Part shown: positions 23,592 through 38,555 of the stretch, one piece after another | Position numbering within the stretch: the stretch's first letter is position 1 | How the letters are laid out: every line of letters starts with the position of its first letter | From: Gadus chalcogrammus | Lineage: Eukaryota; Chordata; Actinopteri; Gadiformes; Gadidae | Direction: 5' to 3' | DNA length: 64,000 nucleotides | Assembly (NCBI RefSeq): GCF_026213295.1 | Contig: NC_079414.1 | Coordinates: 3,492,312 to 3,556,311, forward strand | Position numbers and translations under genes: made by a program | Notes under the pieces: generated by a model | Seen by the model: the letters and a program-made list of their open reading frames with translations, nothing else | Told to the model about the DNA's origin: nothing | The model's database searches: none

Positions 23592-24240
23592 CTTGAGCAC
23601 AGTACAGTACTCATTCCAGTACAAAAGAAGAGCAAGGTAACATGCCCAAAGCCGCAAAATGCTGCAAAGGGTAGTGCAGACGGCTGAGAGGATCAGCGGA
23701 TGTGAGCTTCCCTCCATCCAGGAAACCTACAGGGCCCGGTGTGTCAGGAAGGCCCTCCGAATCATTGGGGACCCCAGCCACCCAAACCAGAAACTGTTGG
23801 AGCTACTGCCGTCAGGGAGGCGGTACCAAAGCCTAAGGGCCAAAACCCAGAGGATGACAAACAGTTTTTTCCCCCAAGTAGTCAGACTCCTGGAAAAACA
23901 CACTACCCCCCAACCATCGACACGCACACCACAACAACAGACTGGTATTTAACCATCTATTGTATTTGCACAGCATTTATCTATTGCACAATAACCCTAC
24001 CTGTGGTTGCTATCACTACTACTTGAACACCCTACACTTCACTTTATTTCACCGCATTACTTTTTATTATTATTGATGCTGCTACTTACTTATTTATTTT
24101 TATACTTATTTTATGTATATATATATATTTATTTTTTTGTACTTCGTTTCTTTTCATATGGTTTCTTATCTTTATTTATTTTATCTTGTACTGTTGCTGC
24201 TATGTGAAGAATTTTACTCTTGTGTACTGTACAATAAAAA
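23592..24240 (+). pseudogene. LINE 3' end fragment (CR1/Rex1-like)
   Basis: The frame 23659-23952 encodes the ORF2 C-terminus: LQRVVQTAERISGC, then PSHPNQKLLELLPSGRRYQS, then NSFFPQVVRLL. Just upstream, 23610-23645 reads PVQKKSKVTC, which resembles the RT entry region, so most of the RT seems deleted. The AT-rich 3' sequence ends in ACAATAAAAACA near 24240. The same C-terminal signature occurs at 53631-53858, and the first LINE in the window probably belongs to the same group. Confidence 0.82.
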
Positions 24241-24767
24241 CAAGATTTTGTTTTGGAAGGCTGGAATATAGCCTACTTTGCTCAAATTTATTATTGTTAT
24301 TATTATTACTTTGACGCATGGCATAGCCTACTACAGTGTTCATTCATGCAGCCGCTATGGAATTTTTTTTTTCCACAATCCACATCATCATCCTCATAGT
24401 ATTTCAATTAGGTAAATTGTTTGCATGTTCGTGCTGTGCATAGCTTACTTTTGTGCTGTGTAAGCTTATGTTGCAGTTCCGACCTGCCGTGGTATGTCAA
24501 AATAAGAACACCAACTGCGCTATCCGCTAGTGCACTTAGACCAGGTATTTGTCAGTCAGTTGTGCAACTGCTTTATCGATCTGTAAGATAGAACCAAGCA
24601 TCATTTGCGCTGGAACACGCCTCTGCTTTTCGCCGACCGGCCTCTCAGAGCAAGTTTAGTGGCGCAGGTTTGCTGCGGGGGGAAATCGGCTTTGCGCCGG
24701 GTGCAAACTAGCAAATATTCATGTGTCAGTGTAGAAAGTCAATTGCGCTGGATGCAAGATAGGGCCT

Positions 24768-25320
24768 GTTATGTTTTTAAACATAATGGCTCCGCAATAT
24801 ACACACGCGCAGGTATGAACACACACGCACGCTCACGCACCGCAGCGACACTCGCCCAGGTAAGACATTATGTTTTTAAACATAACGGCTCCGCCATCGA
24901 CACACACGCAGGTAAGAACACAAACGCACGCTCACACACCGCAGCAACGCTCACCCACCGCAGCAACGCTCACCCAGGTAAGACGTTATGTTTTTAAACA
25001 TAAAGGCCCCGCCATAGACATACACGCAGGTAAGAACACACACGCACGCGCACACACCGCAGCGAAACTCGCCCAGGTAAGACATTATGTTTTTTAACAT
25101 AACGGCTCCGCCATCGACACATGTGCAGGTAAGAATGCACACACACGCGCACACACCGCAGCGACACTCACCCAGGTAAGACGTTTTGTTTTTTAACATA
25201 GCGACTCCGCCATCGACACACGCGCCCAGGTACAACACACACTCACACACCGCAGCGACACACTTGCCCAGGTAGGACGTTATGTTTTTAAACATAACGG
25301 CTCTGCCGTCGACAAACTCT
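24768..25320 (+). repeat. 99-bp minisatellite, main array
   Basis: The palindromic marker TTATGTTTTTAAACATAA recurs at about 24769, 24868, 24986, 25085, 25184 and 25280, spacing 96-118 bp with a 99-bp mode. Each unit also carries ACACGCAGGTAAGAACAC-like and CGCCCAGGTAAGACGTT-like strings. Confidence 0.92.
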
Positions 25321-26911
25321 CCTAGATACGATTTTCTGTCTATAGACTGAAGAAATTGCGATAAAAGAAGGGAAAAGACCATTTCTCACCTCGACAAGCT
25401 ACGGCAGGTCGTTAATTTGGTCATGTAAAAAACTTTAAATTCAAATGTTGCGCCGACCGGCATATCAACAACAAAGACTTGCAATCTCTTAAAGAGACAG
25501 CGCCCCTATAACACAGAACGAAAACATGTTAATAACACAGTATGGTGAATTATGTCTATAGTTTCCACACCAAAACTACCCTTTGTTGCTCAAATGTAAT
25601 ATTACTCTCTTCCTTGAGCATCAATGTCTTGCGATATTGATAGCCCCCCTCCCCCCTGCGGACTGTTTTAGTTGTTTTATTTAATTTTTTATGTTTTTTT
25701 GTGCATGCTATGTGTGACTGTAGGCTACTGCTGCCTGTCTTGGCCAGAACACTGCAAGAGATGTTAAATCCCCATGATGATTATTATTTTCAACCAACCA
25801 ATAGTAGTCGCCTTGCATTTTAGAATGTCAATGCACTTTTCAGCCCTAAATAACAGTAAAAGCTATTTAATAATTTATTTGCATGCATAGTATACTAGAC
25901 TTTCCATTGAATAATTACCCCAGTTACTACACTTGCCATTAATTGACAAATTTTATAATGTAACCAAATGCTCACAGACTAGCTGCTTTCAGACACACGT
26001 GTAAGTCCTGTTATTCTCCTGATGGGCCGTATGTATCAACAACATATCCTGACATTTGTACCCTGAAAAATTCCTGAATAATACTACCCCTGAGGTAGTA
26101 TTTTCTCTGTAGGAAATGTATATGACCTAATATGTGAATGAGGCGTAGAAAGTTGGTATTTCTCACCACACCTCTGTGGGCGTGTTGATGACGCTTCTGC
26201 ATGTCTTTTAGTGGCCACCTAAATGATAATCAGCCTGTTGCCATTTGTTGTCTTCTTTGTTAAAAAATATTTAAATGTTGGCACTGCTTTTTATAGCCAT
26301 TTGTGGTGAATGAATGGTATACGCTGTAACATTATAGGCAAAATATTATTCTATTATGCGCTCAGAAATTTATTGACTGGGTTTTCCACATTATTGTTAT
26401 GGGTTTGATCACAACTAGAGGTTGACCGTGCGCAACACGCGCGCGAAACTCTAGTAAAAATAACAAATAAGGACTCTACTGGATGAATGTTTGAGTGTTT
26501 CCCCGGATGCTTAGAGATGAGGGGATATGGCGCCACTGTGTTGGGGGAGGATGGATGGTAGAAGCAGCCTCACCTGACCTGAGTCAGAATGATTTGACTC
26601 TTGGGCTGGGTGAGGCTGCACATCTGTGTGCATTGACCAATCAATGCACACAGATTAAACCAGCCATCCACACAAACACTCAGGAGCACTCAGACGTGGA
26701 ATAAAGAAACACCTGCTCTGCATTATATAATGCTTCAAACTGTTCAATAAAATGTTGAGACCACATAAACCCATTCCTCTAGTCTGAGGAGCCCAGTAAA
26801 GCCCCCTAGGTGGCGTACGGCAGGGAGACCTGCTACACTGGGCCCCCAGCCTGGAGCCTTTCTGACCAGGGAGGGAGACAGAGGGGCTGCCGAGGACCAC
26901 CCTTAACCCTG
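25321..26911. other. Unassigned sequence
   Basis: About 1.6 kb without a supportable gene; moderately AT-rich. A short inverted pair ACTAGAG/CTCTAGT frames CG-rich sequence near 26414-26455. Confidence 0.3.
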
Positions 26912-27340
26912 CACCCTTAACCCATCACCCTTCACCCTGCACCCTTAACCCATCACCCTTAACCCTTAACCCATCACCCTTCACCCATAACCCTGCACCC
27001 TTAACCCAGTACCCATCACCCTTCCCTCTGCACCCTTCACCCTTCACCCTGTACCCATCACCCACTACCCTTAACCCATCACCGTTCACCCTTCAGCCTG
27101 CACACGTCATCCTTCACCCAGCACTCATCCAGTCATCCCCCTTCCCCCTTTACCCTTTACCCATCACCCTTCACCCTTAACCCTTCACCAATCAACCCTT
27201 AACCCATCACCCTTCACTCTGCACCCATCACCCTTTTACCTTAACCCAGCACCCTTCACCCATAACCTTTCACCCTGCACCCTTAACCCAGCACCCTTTA
27301 CCCATCACCCTGCGCCCATCAACCTTTACCCTTAACTCAT
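26912..27340 (+). repeat. Heptamer minisatellite (CCCTTAA/CCCATCA/CCCTGCA)
   Basis: About 430 bp built from 7-bp words CCCTTAA, CCCATCA, CCCTTCA and CCCTGCA in irregular order. The words resemble but are not the vertebrate telomere hexamer CCCTAA. Confidence 0.9.
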
Positions 27341-28539
<1,199 letters not shown>

Positions 28540-28785
28540 TGTACACGTGCAAACACACGTCACATGCACACATGTTTTAGAGGTTGCCTTCAATTAATAT
28601 TAAACAGTGGAAATGGAATCTTTCAGCATTCATAAAACTAAAAGTGAATGAATCAGCGCTCTTTCCTAGAGGTGCGCATCGTGTGCTACGTGATTATATA
28701 TATTGCCTCATTGGGTTAGGTTTGAGGTTTTCTGGGTGTATACTGAATGTATGACACACACTCAATGGGTCTCTCTGTTGCCATC

Positions 28786-28822
28786 CATCATCAATCACAT
28801 TATCAGGGTGTGATTGATGATG
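28786..28822. repeat. Perfect 14-bp inverted repeat
   Basis: CATCATCAATCACA (28786-28799) pairs with TGTGATTGATGATG (28809-28822) across a 9-nt loop. Confidence 0.92.
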
Positions 28823-29136
28823 TCTGCCATGAAGGTGCACTATGCAGGATCAGTATATCGGAGGATGAGCGAACCTCATCGGGGAAAAACAATCAAGATG
28901 TTTGGTGTTCTGTAACCAAAAGGAGCCAGATCGTGCTGACTGAGAGTGGACTTTGCGTCCGGGTTGAGGACTCTCCCAGCTTCCAACCTGGTCACTTACT
29001 GGCCGGTTAAACTACTACTGGGAGCACACACACACACACACACTCATACCCACACTTGTTCACATGGACACCGAGTTTAGCAGTGTTAATTGCTTGTGAC
29101 TGTAAGCACTGATTTAAATTCCACCAATGTTTGATT

Positions 29137-29261
<125 letters not shown>

Positions 29262-29369
29262 ATGAAATGTTGACCTTTTAGAAAGCTAACAGTAGCCTGC
29301 TAGCTATGGGCTATATATAATCATACACACAGACACACACACACATACACACTTCAGCTATATATACAT

Positions 29370-29990
29370 AATTATACAATGGGGGGCCTAAATCCAGCGA
29401 TCTGATTGGTTCATAACTGTTGTATAATGAGCGTATACATAACTGCTATGACGCCCGATCATTTTGTGAAAGTTTGGATATCACTCCGCGCCTGGAAGTA
29501 GAAACAGTTACAAAGTAAAACATATGTTGGATGATGGAGAGGGTGTAAATGTTGTTACTCCGGGAGTGAGCAAGGCGATGGAGAGTCTAACGAAAGCTTA
29601 GGCACACGGCGAATGAACTGCTACATAGGATAAATTCCCGGCGAACCGCTCTAGCCGAGCCTTCTCTCGGAGGGACGCTAAAGTGTGTTGCATAGCGACC
29701 GTCGTGCATTTGGAAGACAGCCAGGAGGGACTACTTTTTTGTATTCTTTAATAAAACGGCTACTTTGACTTTCTTGGTTTCTTTTTAAATGTAGTGTGTC
29801 TATGACTTTCGTTTTGCCATAATAGTAACCGTTGTATAAAAGCAATAGATCACTTCAGTCAGTGGTATGTGCTCATTATACCACTGTGAAGGGGGTCGCT
29901 GGCCCTCCGCTGCGCGTCGGGGCCGGACAACGCCCCTTAACAGTGGTATGAGCAAATACCACAGCCTGTCGTGATCTATTGCTTAAATAT
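29370..29990 (+). repeat. Dispersed element ending in a compound hairpin
   Basis: Non-coding sequence with ATTATACAATGGGGGGCC near its left end and the long hairpin 29842-29982 at its right. TTGTATAA motifs occur at both ends. No coding frame; likely a non-autonomous DNA element. Borders are approximate. Confidence 0.5.
29842..29982. repeat. Compound hairpin, 12-bp outer and about 23-bp inner stems
   Basis: Outer arms GCAATAGATCAC (29842-29853) and GTGATCTATTGC (29971-29982) are perfect. Inner arms GTGGTATGTGCTCATTATACC and GGTATGAGCAAATACCAC pair with small gaps, and an AAGGGG/CCCCTT step closes a GC-rich loop. Confidence 0.9.
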
Positions 29991-30203
29991 ACATGAGCTG
30001 CCTATTTAAAGTTAAAAGACAAGATTACACATACACATGCTAAAAAACACACTCCCATGCACACGCATCCACACAAAGGCACACAAACACTAGGGCGTAA
30101 TGGAAGTTGCATTTACATAAGGAACAGCTAATTAGCTGAAAAGGACGACTGCGATGCAAAGTTAACCGAGCTGTGAGTCTAAAAAGTTGGTCACATTCCC
30201 AAC

Positions 30204-33178
<2,975 letters not shown>

Positions 33179-33208
<30 letters not shown>
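33179..33208 (+). repeat. (CA)n microsatellite
   Basis: Short CA run, preceded by AACACACA variants. Confidence 0.9.
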
Positions 33209-33210
<2 letters not shown>

Positions 33211-33532
33211 GATAGGCACATATCTGTATGACAGTCAATCGTGGGCCTAATTCGTTTTTCATCATCAGTGCATCATTGATTGTCACAAACACCAACATTT
33301 ACTGCAGTAGTAGGCTAGTTATATACCGCATGTTCAAACTGGCTGCGCCCGACCAGCACGAGAGCAACAACAACATTATCTCAGCTGTTGACGGACAGGG
33401 ATCTGTTTCAGCAGGGCAGCACACACGTTCCTGTAGATATCCCGCACCGTCCCACTAGAAGCTGGTGTCGCCGCACCACATCACGGCGGGCAACAACTTG
33501 CCACGCGAGCCAGAACATTTAAATTCACTACG

Positions 33533-33559
33533 CACACGCACACGCACACGCACACACGC

Positions 33560-33615
<56 letters not shown>
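33533..33615 (+). repeat. (CA)n microsatellite with CGCACA variants
   Basis: CGCACA units pass into pure CA. Confidence 0.93.
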
Positions 33616-33616
<1 letters not shown>

Positions 33617-33619
33617 GAC

Positions 33620-34560
33620 CTGGGGTGCGGAGGGGGAAGGGGGGGGGCGTTGAAGGCACACTTGGCCCCTGCAGCGCCAACACAGCCTCTGTCTACCGCT
33701 CCTCCGTCCGTTATACACACACTCTCCTTCCCGCGGTCATATCCCTGGCCTACACCAGCCCCGCTCATCTTCACACGCAGCCCGCTAGGCAGCACACGCA
33801 TCCACACAGCCGGGCCGGTCAGCCACCACAGCTTCCAGAGGTCCCCCCTCCCCCCCACGCTCGCCGCCTGGTGCGTCTCTCTGCCCCGGGGTGGGAGCGC
33901 GTGGCGCCGTATTACCTTGAGCGCCTCGATGTCCAGAGACGTCGCCTGGTCCATCCCTGCAGACGACGCGCAATGCTCGGGTAAATCACGAGCCCACGGA
34001 GCCCGGAGGAGTCCCACGAGACGGGGAAAAGGAGCGGAAACAATGTCCTCCAAGTTGCGATTTAGGAATTAAAGCTGCAGTCACCGTCCGTTACCCAAAC
34101 TAAGCCCAACATCCCGGTACCGGTCTCCCAGTACAGATCTTCCGGTCCCGGTCTCCCGTTACAGGTCTCCCGGTCCAGTTCTTCCGATCCCGGTCTCCCG
34201 CTGGCCGAGCGAACGGTGTACTCTCTGAAACCCCGCTTTGCGGACGGATCAGGACTCCATCTCACGGTGCTCAGATGTTTCTCCTGGTGCGTGCGGAGTG
34301 TGTGTCGGTTTCTCGGAGAGACGCTTCGTTCTGAGGGGAGCTGTCAGCCCACTGCTCGGTGAAATCCCGGGCTGAAGCGGGGGTCTCCGGTCCGCTGGAT
34401 CCCGCGGGAGAAAAGTCGCCTCAGCTCTGCAGCGACGGAACCCCGAATCAGACAGACGATGCTCTGTCTGCTGCCTGTCTGCCTGCTGCCTGCTACCTGT
34501 CTGCCTGCTTCCCTGCCTGTCTGCCTGGGCGGCTTCCATGCGGCAAACCGCCAGAGATCA
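33620..34560. promoter_or_regulatory. CpG-rich block, candidate promoter
   Basis: Roughly 900 bp are clearly richer in C, G and CpG than the surrounding sequence and largely free of simple repeats. It contains the candidate first exon at 33916-33954. This composition is what a vertebrate CpG-island promoter looks like. No canonical TATA box is seen upstream of the candidate start on the minus strand. The density was judged by eye. Confidence 0.5.
33916..33954 (-). CDS. Candidate first coding exon of a host gene
   Basis: On the minus strand an ATG in good context (CAGGGATGG) opens a 13-codon exon, MDQATSLDIEALK, that ends exactly at AAG followed by GTAATACGG, a plausible splice donor. It sits inside the CpG-rich block, as expected for a 5' exon. 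I do not recognise the peptide and cannot find an acceptor exon at lower coordinates with confidence, so the gene would need a long intron that may run out of the window. The longer open frame through the exon (33481-34053) is an artefact because it reads into a CA repeat. Alternative: a chance ATG plus GT in GC-rich sequence. Confidence 0.35.
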
Positions 34561-34571
34561 GCCCCTTGCGA

Positions 34572-34574
<3 letters not shown>

Positions 34575-34651
<77 letters not shown>
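34575..34651 (+). repeat. (GA)n microsatellite
   Basis: Pure GA run. Confidence 0.97.
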
Positions 34652-34654
<3 letters not shown>

Positions 34655-34688
34655 GCTTATGCTTTATTATTTTGGTGAGTGGCCTTAA

Positions 34689-34789
<101 letters not shown>

Positions 34790-34914
34790 TTGTGTGTATG
34801 CGTGTGTATGTTTGCGGGGGGGGGGCGCTCTAATCAAGCAGATGAATCGAAAACAGCTGTGAGTGAAAGCTGCTCCTGAGGCAGCCTGTGCTCCCTGGGC
34901 CAGCTCGAGGTTGG

Positions 34915-34945
<31 letters not shown>

Positions 34946-34979
34946 GGTGTTATACATGTAGGGATGTGTATGTTGCAGG

Positions 34980-35349
34980 CAGGGCCGTCGGACTGCGGGG
35001 TAAAGGTGGACAGCTGTGGGGGGGCCCAAGGCAGAGGGGGGGCCCATGGCAAAAAAAAAAAAAAAAAAAGTATTTTATTTCTTTTGAATTATCCACCAGC
35101 CCATAGTGCTATGAGTCGCACAAGGCCACGTCCCCCGTCCCCCGTCCCCCCCGTCCCCGTCAACAATTGTTCTCTACCCCCCCCCCTCAACAATTGCTCT
35201 CTACCCCCCCCCCCCCCGTCAACAATTGTTCTCCCCCCCCCGTCAACAATCCAGCGCAGGGGGCTGGTAGGGGGAATTCGGGGGGGGGGGGGGGGGGGGG
35301 CATCAGTACTTCTTGTATACAGGGCCCAGGATTTGGTGCCACGGCCCTG
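34980..35349 (+). mobile_element. Small hAT-type MITE
   Basis: A 370-bp element starting CAGGGCCGTCGG and ending CACGGCCCTG, flanked by GTTGCAGG (34972-34979) and GGTGCAGG (35350-35357), a 7/8 target duplication. The interior is low complexity: an A tract at 35050-35068, then C- and G-rich runs with CAACAATTGTTCTC repeats. No coding capacity. Confidence 0.75.
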
Positions 35350-35399
35350 GGTGCAGGTTTGGGGGGCCACGGAGGCCGGGGGGTGAGGGGGGTATCCAC

Positions 35400-35560
35400 G
35401 TGCGGCGCAAAGTCTCTGAGTGGGACGTCTCTCTCTTCTCTCTCCTCTCTCTAATCTCTCTCTCCTCTCTTCTCTCTCTCCTCTCTCTCCTGTCTGTCCC
35501 TCCTCTGCTCTTCTCTCTCTCCTCTCTCCCTCACTGCTGCACCACGTGGTACCCCCCTGC
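35400..35560 (+). repeat. CT-rich low-complexity tract
   Basis: CTCTCTCTTCTCT-like sequence with CCTCT variants. Confidence 0.75.
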
Positions 35561-35957
35561 CTACCGGCCGCTCTCCATACTCCAATAGCATCACTCAGTC
35601 CCCTTGCTGCGAGGAAAAAGACGACGTTAACAAATATTTCAGATAATTGCAGCCAACAGCTATTTTTTCATAAGAACTGAACAGACATGTATTCTTTTTC
35701 TTACAAAATGCGAACTTTGTATCTAGATAAATCTCACTGAGTGTGCGCAGCTCGGTTTTTTTTACATTTTTAATTGCTTTTAATCTATTTTGCCGTCTCA
35801 GCCTCAGAACCAGTCCGCTCTGCGTCTCACCTCCGGCCCCGTCACGGGTCGTCTGTACACGAGAAGACCTGGAACCTAGTGACGACTGCTGTCAAGGCCT
35901 CGGTCAATGTCACCCTTCTTTCACCTCCAAGGAGTTGCTGGTGGAGTTCCTCTCGGT

Positions 35958-36003
35958 CACCCCTCACACACGCACAGACACGCATGCACGTACACACGCA
36001 CAA

Positions 36004-36036
<33 letters not shown>

Positions 36037-36209
36037 CGCACACACCTACACAAACACACACACACACACACGTACACTCCTGCAAACCCACCCACACATG
36101 TACACACATACACACACGTGCACACATACACACACATGCACACACACACACACGTACAAGCACGTACACGTACACGCACGCAGACACGCATGCACGTACA
36201 CACGCACAA

Positions 36210-36242
<33 letters not shown>

Positions 36243-36385
36243 CGCACACACACCTACACAAACCCACACACACACACACGTACACTCCTGCAAACCCACC
36301 CACACATGTACACACATACACACACATGCACACACACACACACGTACAAGCACGTACACGTACACGCACGCACACACAAACACAA
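35958..36385 (+). repeat. CA-rich array with a 205-bp tandem duplication
   Basis: AGACACGCATGCACG occurs at 35977 and 36182, and TACACTCCTGCAAACCCACC recurs at similar spacing, giving two copies of a 205-bp unit of complex CA-rich sequence. The long Thr/His and Cys/Val frames here come from the repeat. Confidence 0.88.
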
Positions 36386-37419
36386 ACACACGCATGCACT
36401 GATGAACATGAACACTGGACACACATGGATGCATGGACGTGCATACCAACGAGTGCAGACATTTTGAAAAGCACTCCAGGGAGGACAGAGGAACATTTGT
36501 TGAGAGATGAGATAACGGAGATCATGTTAATGAACACTCATCCCCTGTCTCTCTGCCACTCTCTTCCTCTGTCACACTCTCTTTCTCTTGCAACATTTAT
36601 AGACTGCAGACCTATTTGTTTTCAGTTATTTATGCTTTTATTCTTGCCCTATCACCTGCTTATGTAATAGCACTGATTTGGAGCAAGGGATTTTCATTGG
36701 CACAGGAAAACCACATGTCCATCCTGTTTGTTGTCAAACGGTCTGTGATCATGTTTAGTTTTTTTCCTTATTCTGCTAAAGTGCTGCTTTTTGTCACCTG
36801 CTCCGTTATAGGGGCTGTAGGCAAGAGTAAGAGCTTATTTGAATGCAATCTGTTAGAAATGCGGCAGCCATCTGTCAACTGTTTCTGGGTGGGTGTACTG
36901 CTGGGGGAGAACATGGGTTTGAGGTGACTGCGGGGGCCTCTGTAGGAGCCCATAGACACCAGACCGCTCCTTGCTCAATTCTGACCAATCCAGGCTTCTC
37001 TTTCCTGCTCGGCCTGGGAAATCCATCTTTTCTTCCGGGGAGGGCTGGCAGAGAGGGGGGGGCTTCTTCCTCTTTTTTTCTCTCTCTCTCTACCAACCCC
37101 ATTCAACATTGTGCGAAATACCCTTCAATATTCGGGGGGTCCCCATCCCTTGATTGTTGCGCAATACCGATCTAAATTATCTCAATATGCAGTTCACCCA
37201 TCGGCGTCGAATACGCCGGGGACACGTCCCCACCAGATTTCATCATGAATCATTTTGTACCCACCACTTTAAAAAAATAAATAAAATAATATCAAGTTTA
37301 ATTATTATGGATCATTACACGGGTCTTCTCAATGCCTTGGAACGCTCCGTTCACTTGCATGAGCTCTTCACAACTTCGCAGTGAATGCTAGATATAAGAC
37401 TTTTTGCCTCTTATTATGG
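36386..37419. other. Unassigned sequence
   Basis: About 1 kb without a supportable gene. A palindrome GGGGACACGTCCCC lies near 37217-37230. Confidence 0.3.
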
Positions 37420-37866
37420 AAGCATATATGCAGCAAAATTCAAATGGCAATGCAATTTGCAATTCAATAAGTAATTACGTGATGCAATTGACAATGCCTT
37501 ATGCAATTTCATAATGTAATTTATAAATACATTATTCAAAGTGTATTTTAATATGCAAAGTGACAATGCAATCCTCAATTAAATTTGCAAAAGTTATAAC
37601 AATAAAAATAGAATAACATTTTGTCAAATTCTTTGAGTTCCTTTTTTCAAATTGAAAAGCTATAGCGTCCCCGTGATTGCAATCCGCTTCGCCAAGCTCC
37701 ATGTGTTGCGATATTCAAATGACATTTCAATCCGTAAAACGAACGCTTTGCAAAAGATTTGGCAAAACGTTTTGCAAAACGTTTTCCAAAACGTTTTCCA
37801 AAAAGTCAATATGCAAAGTGGCAAACGTATCAGTCAATCAGCGTCTGGGCGGGAACTACGTCACTT
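37420..37866 (+). repeat. Dispersed repeat, left arm of an inverted pair
   Basis: The block is highly similar to the reverse complement of 50870-51330. Shared landmarks include ATAGCGTCCCCGTGATTGCA, AATGACATTTCAATCCG, repeated AAAACGTTTT palindromes at 37765-37803, and GCGGGAACTACGTCA-like sequence. Many GCAATT words occur in the AT-rich part. No coding content is apparent. Confidence 0.9.
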
Positions 37867-38102
37867 TCTATTGCCTCCAAGGGTATCTCCACGGCGGGTC
37901 TCCCGACCCTATGTTTCGCACCCAGTGCCTGTAGCACTTGGGAAATCTTTCTGTTTACCACACTGGCGTCAAAACTTACCAGCGAGGATAAGTCGTCTAT
38001 CCTATCTCCCAGAACACGCACTCTATCTACTGCATCTGTGTCTTCAACACGATTGTTCTCCACATCATCGGCCAAACTTCGGAGCGTATCAATAATCTCC
38101 AT
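37830..38102 (-). pseudogene. Possible N-terminal piece of an integrase-like multicopy protein
   Basis: A minus-strand frame starts at ATG 38102 (MEIIDTLRSLADDVE) and stays open to 37830. Its helical first 75 residues end in a GRPAVEIPLEAIE-like stretch that resembles the GRPR-x-I-x-x-x-LE lead-in of fish integrase-domain proteins of unknown function. The last 15 codons read into the dispersed repeat, so the natural C-terminus or splice site is lost. The CACTA-like element inserted only 10 bp upstream of the ATG. The family assignment is weak. Confidence 0.35.
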
Positions 38103-38130
38103 TGGTGACCACACTCAAAAAAATGTCTTT

Positions 38131-38555
38131 TTGGATTTACTTAAAAAAGTTATGTCAAGTGGTTCCACGCAACTGTGTTAAGTAACAGCTAAGGTTCTTT
38201 ATTTTTTAATATGTACTAAATGAAATACAATAAATGTATATTCAATTTATAAAATACAATAAATGTATATTCAATTTAACTAGATTAGTTCATTTTTAGG
38301 GATTATTTTTACATTGAACCTACTTAATACTGTTGTGTATAACTTTAATAAATTCAACATAAGTGAATTGAGTAAATTCAATTAAACAATATTAGTTAAT
38401 TATTATGGATTATTCTTACATTGAACCTACTAAATAATGTTATGTTCAACTCATTTAAGTTAAGTAGATAAGAAGAACACCATCATGATAAGTTAATTTT
38501 AAGTAAGATAGTTGCATGGAACCACACTTGACATAACATTCTTAAGTAAACTCAC
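38131..38555. repeat. Subterminal inverted repeats of the element
   Basis: TTATGTCAAGTGGTTCCACG (from 38149) is matched in inverse orientation at about 38509-38536 with one small gap, embedded in AT-rich sequence with TTAAGTAA words. Confidence 0.8.

Larger units (their letters stand above)
20861..24767 (+). mobile_element. Composite element inserted in the minisatellite
   Basis: Left end GGGCCCTATTTT, right end ATAGGGCCT (inverted), and GTT on both flanks (20858-20860 and 24768-24770). Removing it joins the minisatellite motif CCAGGTAGGACGTT to ATGTTTTTAAACATAA as in the intact units. It has itself received a LINE (21964-23276), another LINE 3' end and further repeats. Superfamily is not assigned; the GGGCCCTAT ends are those of a widespread fish repeat. 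Confidence 0.65.

Noticed and set aside
33481..34053. 190-codon minus-strand frame through the CpG-rich block
   Set aside because: It runs into a CA microsatellite; only the 13-codon exon-like start at 33954 is worth keeping.
35774..36667. 297-codon Thr/His-rich frame
   Set aside because: Mostly translated CA repeat with no domain.
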